This document shows positions 20,183 to 29,469 of a stretch of 34,544 bases of DNA, one piece after another. The notes beneath the pieces are model-generated. The model saw only the letters and a program-made list of their open reading frames with translations, made no database searches and had not been told where the DNA came from. Position numbers and translations under genes: made by a program. The stretch's first letter is position 1. Each line of letters begins with the position of its first letter. The stretch is from Saksenaea vasiformis B4078 (lineage: Eukaryota; Mucoromycota; Mucoromycetes; Mucorales; Saksenaeaceae): positions 1-34,544 of the forward strand of contig JNDT01002400.1 in assembly GCA_000697055.1 (NCBI GenBank). Direction: 5' to 3'.

Positions 20183-21271
20183 TTATTTTGGTCGATACTC
20201 ACGACATCGGGGAATTTCTATGCCGAAAGCAAACAATGTAATGTCACGTTTGCAGATAGGACACTAAAAGGAAAAAACAGTGAACAAGGAACTAATGGAA
20301 AACCCGTAAATAAAATAAAAAAGGACATACATATTTTTTTCGTGTTGTCAACCAAGCATCCACACAAGCAGAGTGGAAGTCGTGTCTACATGGTAATACT
20401 CTTAAAGAATCTCCGTTCATGTAGTCTTCTAGACAGATGGCACATGATTCTGCTTCATTTTGTTTCCGTTTTTCTGCATCAAATGCCTCGATACGGAGTT
20501 GTGCAAGTGTTTCTGTCGATGCTACTTCATGCAGACGTCTTTGTCGCTGTCTTAGTTTCCAGCACAGATAGATAAATACAATCACAAAGCTCGGGGAGAT
20601 TACAATAATCATAAAAATATCAAGTAGCTGCCTTTACAAAGAGAACTGTTAAAAGTAGAGCCGTTTGGTTGATCATTCGACTTACCAGGGACTGAATTCG
20701 TCCGGTTGCAAGTATACCATCATGGGTTGAACCAGTTTGGATCTATACAACAAAGCCTGATATTCTTCGACAGCCAAAAAGATACTAGGAATTGTTATAT
20801 CGGAAGTATCTCCTACACCTAACATTAAAAAAGCTCATTGCTTCATGGGTGAAGTGGACATGTTTTATTTACCAGGCGCGTACATGGTGATCCAACTCGA
20901 GGGGTTTTCGGCATTACCTACAGCAACGGCTATAGCACCACTTGCTTGCATATTCCGGACTTTGGCTATAAATGAACATCCTCCACGTTGTACAAGAGCT
21001 ACCCAATTCGAACAAGGCGGTTCGACCACAGAACATCCTTTTGGATCGGCAGGCTCAGCCAAGTAACCCAGCAATCCATTCTCCGCCCGAGGTCCAAATG
21101 CAGCCAATCGATCGACATATGATTCGTTGGTAGCCTACATGTGTCGTGTGTGTGTGTGTGAGAAATGAATTAGACGTACAGGATTTGCATTGTTCTTACA
21201 AGCACAGTTACAGAAGCGCTAATAATAGGTGATACTATAAAGAGATAAGTAAGGCCATGGATAACTCTCAT
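20183..21271 (-). CDS. PA-TM-RING E3 ubiquitin ligase
   Basis: Exons on the minus strand: 21271-21200, 21134-20873, 20818-20686, 20631-20331, 20263-20183; introns of 65, 54, 54 and 67 nt; 282 aa with all phases matching. The N-terminal 20 residues form a signal peptide ([18 protein letters not shown]). Residues of about 25-150 form a protease-associated luminal domain ([20 protein letters not shown]). A membrane segment lies at about 160-180, then a cytosolic RING-H2 with Cys219, Cys222, Cys237, His239, His242, Cys245, Cys257 and Cys260. The last two come from the final exon (YCPICKRD); the unspliced reading would lose them. This is the architecture of RNF13/RNF167/Goliath proteins, which ubiquitinate substrates at endosomes and lysosomes. 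The tail after the RING is very short, and the exact C-terminus is the least certain part. Confidence 0.9.
21146..21160. repeat. TG dinucleotide microsatellite inside an intron
   Basis: GTGTG... tract in the first intron of the PA-TM-RING gene, near its acceptor side. It is a candidate site for length polymorphism. Confidence 0.7.
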
Positions 21272-21747
21272 AACGAATGGAAGAGGAAGTAGTCAAGAAG
21301 GAGTGATGGTCCTTTTTAACACAAGGAAAAAAAAAAAAAGAGTGAGAGAGAGAGAGGGACAGGACGGAGAGTTTGACGCGCGGAAGAGTCTAAAAAAGAA
21401 AAAGAAAACAAGACGGCATTGTTGATTATGTACTTGACTGATTTGTCCGTAGACACTACAAACTTCCCCTCTTAGCGTACATAATGTCTCTGTGCGTTAT
21501 GTATGTGCTCCCCATACACGCTTCTAGTACACACATCCCTCCCTCTCTTTCTCTCTCTTTTTCCTTTCGCTTCTCTTTTCTTTAACTTTCACTTCCTTAT
21601 TGAATCATCTAGAGTTATATATATATATATATACATACGCACACATACATATATAATAACAATAGATCAGTTTTACTTCTTTTCTGTTTCTCTAGTTTTC
21701 AGTGTCCGCAAATCAATAGTTCCTTCTTCCCTTTTTCTTCTCATTCC
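21272..21747. promoter_or_regulatory. divergent promoter region between the RING and kinase genes
   Basis: These 476 bp separate two divergently transcribed genes. The interval holds a poly-A run, a GA repeat (21342-21357), CT-rich tracts and an alternating TA repeat (21616-21633) that could act as a TATA element for the kinase, 115-130 nt upstream of its ATG. It is likely to hold both core promoters; no specific factor site is recognised. Confidence 0.5.
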
Positions 21748-23984
21748 ATGCAAACTGAGCAACGTTCGCTTCTCTACCCTATTACGCATCGACGTCAAAG
21801 CGAACCACAATCTACCACAAACAACTCCGAAGTACGACCATTACGACATTCGATGGTCGTCCATGGTCATAACCTGACTCCTTGGAGAAGCGCCGACAAC
21901 TTGACGACACGACCTCACAACCCACATGATTTGCGTAACTCCCGTCTTCATCGCCGCTCAGCGTGCCAGCCCGACCTGTCTCCAGACGAACAGCCGCAGA
22001 CGCCACTTACTCACCGTCTCCGTAAAATCTCCTTTCCACGTACGCCCAGCATGGCCTCCACATCACCTAGGCCGCTCTATGCTTCCGAAGTAATCATGAC
22101 CCGCACCATTAATAAAGGCTATGACCAAACAACTGGAAAAAAAATGATCAACCAATTTCTAATCATCAAGGAAATTGGCAGAGGTGTTCATGGCAAGGTC
22201 AAACTTGCAGAAGATACTGAAACAGGCGAACAAGTCGTAAGTTACCTAATATACTATGATTAATGTTTCCTTATGAGTTATCTTAGGCCATTAAAATTGT
22301 CGACAGGAGGAGCCGTAGAAGACAATTAGTATCCAGTCTTTTGCGACGTAACAGCCAGCAGCAGGTGTGTAACGAAAGAAAGAAAGCTGAACTTTGTCAA
22401 TACCATGAGAGTGAACAAAAGATTCAGCGTGAAATCGATATCCTGAAGAAATGCGCCCATCCTAACGTCGTAAAACTACGTGAGGTAATTGATGATCCTA
22501 CCAGCCGAAAGATATACATGGGTGAGCATGTAAAGATAAAGATAAAGAGCACGTGTTTGCTAAAAAAAGGTCTCGTTTTTCACTTAGCACTGGAATATAT
22601 CGAAGGGGGCGAAATTGAATGGAGGGATGATGATGATAAACCTGTGTTGTCTATTCAGGAGAGCCGCCGTATTTTCCGGGATGTTGTAAGCGGATTGGAT
22701 TACAGTAAGCAAACACAATAACCATGCGGATGGGATCAGGTATCTCTAACCTTTTCCCTAGTACATTACCAAGGCATTATCCACCGCGACATTAACCCCG
22801 CCAATATTCTTCTCAGCAAAGATCATGTAGCCAAAATTTCTGACTTTGGTGTGTCGTATTTTAATGAACATCTGGCAGGAGATATGGAAATATCCAATGA
22901 AAGCGTCCTTCAGATGGATCGAGAATTAGCGGAAACGGCTGGAACGCCCGCCTTCTTTGCCCCGGAACTTTGTTGTGCAGGTGATCCCCCTTTGAGCCCT
23001 ACGGATGAAGACCCTGAGGAGCGATCAGGAAAAACTAGACCGCGTATCTCAAAAGCCATTGACGTGTGGGCTTTGGGTGTAACCTTGTACTGCTTTGTGT
23101 TTGGTCGCACTCCTTTTACTGCCTCCACCGAGTTCGAGCTATTTGATATTATCCCAACCGAGTCAGTCACCTTCCCACCACCCGAAGAACTTGGATTTGA
23201 CGTGCCAGATCCATTAAAAGATCTTTTGCTACGACTACTAGAAAAGAATCCAGAAGATCGTATTACACTGGAGGAAGTCAAGGTAATACCAGCAGTGAGA
23301 TATTTGTAATTATTGGTTCACTCAATCGGCTGTGTGTTTTTAGCACCATCCATGGGTGATTGAGGATCTGGAAGATCCAACCGCGTGGTGGCAAGATGCT
23401 GATTTACGCAAATACAAAACAGAGCAAGTCATGGATGAAGAGATGACGATCATGGTAAGATGAGGCAAATGGATGGATGGTCCCGTTTAACTTCCCCTCT
23501 TGTATCTCAGGTCCGGCTGCGCAAGTCGTTTCAGAAGCTTTCTTCTTCACTATCGAACTTGACACATGGTATCACAAGACGCCGAACAAAGAGTGTCGCA
23601 CAATCCACATCAACGACGATCACTTCTTCACCAGGGAATGCCTTAAATCTAACAGAACCGCCCAACGGCAGCCGGTCTTCCTACTCCACATCCATTTTGC
23701 CATACCCAAGGAGCACAACAGCAGAAGCTGCACCCGCCCAAACAGTCCTTGTTCACCCCTCAGGCCATGTATTTCCTCACGCAAAACAACAGCAGCTCCT
23801 GCGACCTATATCCTGTCTATCCGACGATTCACATGATGTTGTAGAAGAGCCAGAAGAGCAAGAGGAAAGTCCGGAGCGTCCTGGATTGGATCGGCAACAT
23901 TCAACAGGATCATCCTCTTCTGGTTTAAATATTACCTTTGGTCGATATCGCACTGGCTTCACCCCTCTCACCCCTACAAGATAA
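21748..23984 (+). CDS. CaMKK/SNF1-activating-type protein kinase
   Basis: Exons: 21748-22236, 22287-22521, 22588-22704, 22762-23282, 23344-23454, 23511-23984; five GT-AG introns of 50-66 nt; 648 aa. The first 133 residues are disordered and basic. The kinase domain is about 137-459: P-loop GRGVHGKV at 144-151, AIK with Lys166, alpha-C Glu212, HRD at 288-290, DFG at 308-310, then AGTPAFFAPE, WALGVTLYCFVFGRTPF and a closing HHPWV. The HGKVKLA P-loop and EGGEIEW hinge match CaMKK and the fungal Ssp1/Sak1/Tos3/Elm1 group, which phosphorylate the activation loop of SNF1/AMPK. The Ser/Thr/Pro-rich tail is probably regulatory. Oddity: the catalytic loop reads HRDINPAN, with Asn292 in place of the usual Lys. 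A basic insert (QQQVCNERKK) after the alpha-B region may be coding or a missed intron. Confidence 0.93.
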
Positions 23985-24048
23985 TTGCCACCTCCCTCTC
24001 TTATTCCACTTTTGTACTGTTTATTGAACACTATTTTACGCTACTCTA

Positions 24049-24054
24049 AATAAA
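24049..24054 (+). terminator. poly(A) signal of the kinase gene
   Basis: AATAAA 65 nt downstream of the kinase stop codon, in an AT-rich context. Confidence 0.5.
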
Positions 24055-24966
24055 TTATGCGCCCATCAAGAGCCAAGCTTGCGCTAAGGAGGAAATCAAA
24101 TATACGGTCATTAGTTAATGAATTGGTAACAAAATCATACGTTTACTTACATCAGTTTGGCACTCGGTGGACACATAATTTATTGGAGCAGCATAAAACG
24201 GCATTCACAGTTAGTAAATGAAAGATGTGTTGATGTCTTTTTACTTACCCCCCGAAGGGCACTCCTGCCGTTCAACAGGGGCCTGCCCCGCACCTTAACT
24301 GGTGGGGACAGCGAGATCGGTTGGGCACGGCTTATAGCGGTCTGTGAGTTTAATGACCACGAGTCTGAACAATAAACAAAAAGACATAAGGAATCCCGTA
24401 TGTACGGTCAACCCCAATACGTACTGGGGATGTAATAAGGAAAACAGAGCCAAAGGAAAAGAAAGCACCACGCGTTCTTTTAAATACGGATCGTTTTGGG
24501 TGGAACTTGTCCTTTCGTGAGACATTTTTGCTGCTTCCGGTGGATTCTGGGAATGCATCACTGGAGTACCCACAATGCAAGATTCTGGTTATCCAGGCGC
24601 AGACTATTCCTTGGATTGGAGTAAAATGAACCAACTTCTCAGCGACAAGACTTATCACCTTCCAGGTAAAATTTATTTGACTTGTACGTTGCCTATAATT
24701 TACTTGATGCAAATGCTCACTCAAAATCCAGCATTTTCGTTTTTGTTCTCTATCTTTTCCTAATACAAAACTGTTAGAGGTTAACGCAAAGACATATAAG
24801 GAATGACTCCAAACTTACCATTGACCTAATTTGGGTACACAGGATTTGCAGAACGTTTATTGACGGTTACGCAGAACCCCCAACTATAGTCTAGCTCACA
24901 AAATATAACTTATTTCTAACTGATCCGACAGTCTTCTGTTCCTCCTCCTCTCTTTTTCTCACTCAC
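24055..24966. other. intergenic stretch with one exon-like ORF
   Basis: About 900 bp without a clear gene. An ATG at 24574 opens a short frame (MQDSGYPGADYSLDWSKMNQ, LLSDKTYHLPG) that meets a possible donor GTAAAA at about 24665, but no following exon could be chosen with confidence. The minus-strand ORFs here look fortuitous. The final 60 bp are a pyrimidine-rich leader for the gene at 24967. Confidence 0.35.
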
Positions 24967-26929
24967 ATGGATCCACCCACGTACGACGGTTCGTCCGAGA
25001 AACGGCTTAATGGGCCGGCACCTATTGCAGCCGCAGGCACTTCAGGGCTTATTGTGGGTTTGATGCTGCCCGTCGCGAACGTCGCCGTCACTTGTGTTTT
25101 GATCGGCGTCATTGTGTACATTTATTTGGTCTCAAATAATCAACCGGAGGATTTCACGTTAGCGGGCATGCGCGTAACGACTCTACTAGCATTGATAACC
25201 ACGCTCACATCGATGTTTATTGCAGGCGGAATTAGCGTGCAAGTGATCTATAGAAAACAAAGAAAGAATGGCAAAGCCAGCTGACCTTCTTGTTCTAGTG
25301 CACTCTCCGAGTACAAATGGGTCAAGTTACAGCGTCAACAAGGAAAGCTGAGCGTGTTAGAGACGTACGACGCTTGTGCACGCGGAATCGGAGGTCAGAC
25401 AAAGAAAAAAAAATTTTTTTAATCTGAGTGCCTGGTTTTGCTAACGTGGAAGTCCATTTTTTTAAGGGGTGATCCAGGTGTTGCACGGTTTGCGATTCGA
25501 CACTGCGTTGATTCTTGCTATCGTGTTTCACTTGGGCTTGATTGCTATTGGGCCAGCGGCGCAGCAAATCCTGGGAACTGAAGTCCAGGAGATGTGTGAT
25601 ACTAGTGATAATCATCTGACTTTCAACAACATTACATCAACAAAAGACCTTTCGACGTTCTACAGTCAGTCATTTAGTAACGGCTACGATCCGCGTGGAA
25701 ACCGTGGTCTTGTCCAAGGATTTGTCATTGAGACAGCATTTCAACAGGCAGCCGTCAATCTTAGCCTGGCACCCTACTACTGGTGTGGCGATACGAGCAT
25801 CAACTGCACGTTCCCAAATATTCCGTTCTTCCAAACCACCGCAGCATGTCAACGTGGTTCTTTAGAAACCAGAGTGCTCGACATTCATAAAAACAACATC
25901 ACCAGCGTTTCATCGTATTTCCGGCTAGACGCGAAGAGTTCTATCTTCAAGCACCCATTGATACCATCGACCCCACAGATACTGTATGCAGCGTCCATGT
26001 TCAATCGAACCATATTTGATCTGAGGAACTATACGCAACCGTTGTCGGAGATTCGTAAAAATACAACGGAACTTCGGCAGTCGGTAGGGCCCCAGACCTT
26101 TGTGATCCTTTCTGGCAATGGCACCTTGGGCGATGCAAACAACATGACTGATCTAGTTGTACACGAATGTACGCTCAAAACAAAACTGGAGAGAAGGGAC
26201 ATCATTTATGGCGACAATCGCTTTCGCGAAGTTGTCAAACAAAGTGCAGATTATCCACTGGATTTCGATCTGTTGAGTAACGCCTCGTTCTGGAAGGACT
26301 CGTTTATCAACAACGTTCCAAAGACAATGCATGACGCCTATGGTTATCAGATCGAGATTCTCAACAAACTGATTGGCAGTGGATATGATGCTTTCTATGA
26401 CCTAGTGAGCCAATGGACACTCAACAATGAAAAGAGTAGTAACGCGACAGTGGAGGAATTCCTCGCCTCCTTATTTCGTAACTCGGATCGAGCCTTGATA
26501 ATGAGTTTACCAGTCGATGGCATGCTACCTCCATTCAATGTGGACGGATACGCCACAGGCATTCGATGCTACAAGACACCGCCGGTGTACCGTACCGCCC
26601 CTGCCAAGTTCTACCCTCTGGCATTATGTCTCGTTATTCCCATGTTGTGGTGGTTAGCTATTTGGATCGCCAGCATGTACTATACCAACGGCGTTTCTCG
26701 TGGCGCTTCCCAGATAGCGCTTATGGTTACCGGCATTACCGATTCCGTACGCGAGCACTTTAAGGGTATGTCCCATGCTGGCCAAGTGGAACTCTTGCGA
26801 AAAGCAACTACCGCCGACGTACGCTTTGGTGAAATGCTCAACAAAAACACAGCGCGCGTTGGCCATGTGGCTTTTGGTAGGCCTGAAGAAATGACATCGC
26901 TTCCTACAAGACGCAGAATGTCCATCTAA
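24967..26929 (+). CDS. multi-pass glycosylated membrane protein, tandem paralog 1
   Basis: Exons: 24967-25238, 25299-25393, 25467-26929; 609 aa. The first intron appears to be GC-AG (GT/GCAAGT donor, TTCTAG acceptor), because only that joint keeps the frame shared with the neighbour (ALSEYKWVKLQ versus AVSEYKWVRLQ). Predicted membrane segments are at about 28-54, 70-89, 136-158 and 504-528. Between the third and fourth lies a large non-cytosolic domain of about 340 residues with roughly ten N-glycosylation sequons and several Cys. After the last segment comes a conserved cytosolic tail (TNGVSRGASQIALMVTGIT, HFKGMSHAGQVELL, GHVAFG). I know no named family; a cell-surface or secretory-pathway protein is inferred from topology. 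It is head-to-tail with a diverged copy. Confidence 0.85.
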
Positions 26930-27294
26930 ATGATAGCCCAATGTATATCCCATGTAATTTATCTAGCCCTTAAACCCTTACGATTTGTCATTTTTTTATT
27001 ATCAATGTAGCAGCAATAAGTAAGCAGTAAATCAACACGCTGGCGTATGTTGAATATAGTTGTGGAAAACAATCAATCAATCAATCACTGTACCACGTTT
27101 CCGGACTGGAAATGAAAAAATGTTACAAAGGTCTAAACCTTTAAAGGCTATGGTTCACACATACCTTATATTCGCACACAGCCACATCGTCAAGGTAGTT
27201 AATTTGGACTGGTGTAACAGAAAGATCACAAAATGGAGATCCTTTTTTACATTGTGTATCACTGCTCTCTCTTTCGCCTTTTCTTTTGTGTTTC
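26930..27294. other. spacer between the tandem membrane-protein genes
   Basis: 365 bp holding the 3' flank of paralog 1 (AATAAG-type signal near 27015) and the promoter of paralog 2, which ends in a pyrimidine-rich leader before the ATG at 27295. A CAAT repeat (AATCAATCAATCAATC) lies near 27070. Confidence 0.5.
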
Positions 27295-29381
27295 ATGCCG
27301 GACGTTGTCGAGTTACATCCCACACAACGCCAATCAGGGGAAAGCAAAGCAGATATTCTGCCACCCTATGAAGAAACAGATTCTTCGATCTACACAAACA
27401 ACGTCCGTTACAAGGTACAACAACAAGTCTATGATTTGCGCAGCACATGTCAATGAATGCTTTGTCCATAGAATGACAAAATTTCAGATGTTGTCCGTTT
27501 GGCGATTTTACCTATTCTCAATGTCATCCTCTCCGTTGTTCTGATCGGTTCTGTTCTCTACGTCTTTATGAGCGCGGACAACAAAAGTCTGGACGATACT
27601 ATCCTTGGGATGCGTCTACCTACATTTTTAGCTTTGATAATGACAGTTACCAAGATGTTCCTTGCTGGAGGTATTGGATAGTAAGTCTCGCTTTAAAGAA
27701 AAGCCACCAGAACAAAACCCCCCAAAAAAATAGTGCTGTAAGTGAATACAAGTGGGTCCGGCTACAAGATACTCAGGGAACAAGATTGAGCTTGCGTACG
27801 TTCGTCACATACATTCAAAGCCATTAAACAGCGAGTTTTTTCTTCGTGTAGTTGAAATGTACGATGCGTGCACACGTGGCGTTGGAGGTAGGAAAAGACA
27901 GGTACAATAACGGATGGTCCTGATTTTTAATAGGTATTATCCGCGTTTTACCTATTGCACTTCGCTTCGATCTGGTCTTGCTGCCGGCGATTCTTTTCCA
28001 GATCGGTCTGATCGCCATCGGCCCTGCATCGCAGCAGATCCTTACATCATCGGCATACCAATTGGTTACTTGTGACCACCGTACAGCGATTCTTTACAAC
28101 AACATCCGTCTATTAGACATGGTTTCTTTGAGCGAGAAACAGTATGATATGCGTTACGTTAAAGGATTAGCGCTGGATTATCTTGCCCAGATGGCGGTAC
28201 AACAGGGTAGCTACGGCTTACCGATTCAGATGACCATGGCCTGCCCGAGCAATGCTGCCAATTGTACTTATTCCGATATCGATGTTTTGCGCACAGATGC
28301 ACATTGTCAACCTGGCACACTGGATACCCCTGTTCTGAATCATCATACCATGACCGTCCAACCGATACGACAGTTCCTTGGCTTCAACGAAAGTAACCTT
28401 ATCCCATCCCTGTATGCTCCTGATCTGCCTCTTTTCCTCTACGCTCCTTCCATGAAGGGGCGTACATGGTATGATCTAAATAACATTACAACAGCTTCCC
28501 CGCCACCATGGAGACGAAATGCGTCTTCTACTGCAGTGATACGACCCTACCTGGGGCCGCAGTCATTCGTAGCAGCCTTCCATAAAGGGACAGCAAGTAA
28601 ACACAGAGCCTCGATAGACGATACCAGAGTTTATGAATGTACCTTGCAATCCTACCGAAATACCACCATGGTAGTTGCATTAAATGGTACCACCTCAATC
28701 TACTCTACAGCTGTGGTACCAATCAATATCGACTTTGATGTGTTGGCTAACCCAGGAGGCAGCGATCTTACGGGAATGCACCCAGATTACAGCATGCTCA
28801 ACGCCTATGGCGCTCAAATGAGCATGATGAATGCCCTGATCGTCCACGACCCAGTCAACGTGCAAAGAAACGCAGATGTCTGGGATAGCCGCAACAGAGA
28901 GAACAATGGCTATGATGTCTATCTCGCTCGTATCTTTCGCCAATTTAACGAGATCATCACATTTATGATGCCCATGACACCTGGGGCGATCATGAGCAAG
29001 GATGGTCAACAATGTACTGTTGCAGACGTCAGGTACCATACGCAAGCAGCATCGTATTACGTCTTCTCCTTCGCCCTCTTGATTCCTCTGTGTTGGTGGC
29101 TCGTTATCTGGTCCATTGGTCTGTACAAAACAAACGGCATTTCCCGTGGCACATCGCAGATTGCGCTACTCGTCACTGGTCTTACAGAACGCGCACGCGA
29201 TCATTTCAAAGGGTCCTCGCATGCTGGTCAAAACGAGCTCCTCGACAAAGCAGACAAACTTCAAGTTGTCTTTGGCGAAACAAGGGCGGGCGATGATCGG
29301 GAAGGTCACGTTTCCTTTGGTCTGAAAGACGAAAATCTACGACCCATTCGCGCAAGACGCTCATCCACAGATGTGATATAA
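27295..29381 (+). CDS. multi-pass glycosylated membrane protein, tandem paralog 2
   Basis: Exons: 27295-27414, 27472-27680, 27734-27795, 27852-27887, 27934-29381; introns of 57, 53, 56 and 46 nt, all GT-AG; 624 aa. The start exon was found by splice phase (MPDVVELHPTQRQSGESKAD, ending VRYK) and joins NDKISDVVRLAILPILN. Layout matches paralog 1: membrane segments at about 49-72, 87-110, a third after DACTRGVGG (LLPAILFQIGLIAIGPASQQ) and the last at about 517-540. The large outer domain has at least six N-glycosylation sequons, and the tail reads TNGISRGTSQIALLVTGLT / HFKGSSHAGQNELL / GHVSFG. The outer domain has diverged far more than membrane segments and tail. Its 3' end meets the decarboxylase gene head-on, with stop codons 88 bp apart. 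Confidence 0.87.
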
Positions 29382-29393
29382 TGTATTATATAC

Positions 29394-29399
29394 TTTATT
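29394..29399 (-). terminator. poly(A) signal of the phosphatidylserine decarboxylase gene
   Basis: AATAAA on the minus strand, 71 nt beyond the decarboxylase stop and 13 nt from the stop codon of the convergent membrane-protein gene. Confidence 0.5.
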
Positions 29400-29469
29400 T
29401 TTTTTATGCATATATTTTATTATTGTTATTATTTTTTCTTTGGCAACCTACACGATTTCCTACACGAAC

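Noticed and set aside
22368..22414. Possible additional 47-nt intron in the kinase (GTGTGT...GAG)
   Set aside because: The length is not a multiple of three, so removing it would break the frame into the conserved alpha-C region; kept as coding.
22910..23281. Ser-rich minus-strand ORF
   Set aside because: Antisense of the kinase catalytic exon, which carries clear kinase motifs.
23477..23836. Plus-strand ORF overlapping the last kinase exon in another frame
   Set aside because: The in-phase splice from exon 5 uses the other frame through to 23984.
27233..27544. Plus-strand ORF of 103 codons spanning the start of paralog 2
   Set aside because: It crosses the 27415-27471 intron in a different frame; the spliced model keeps homology with paralog 1.
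29116..29325. Extra plus-strand ORFs inside paralog 2
   Set aside because: Alternative frames of a continuous exon conserved with paralog 1.
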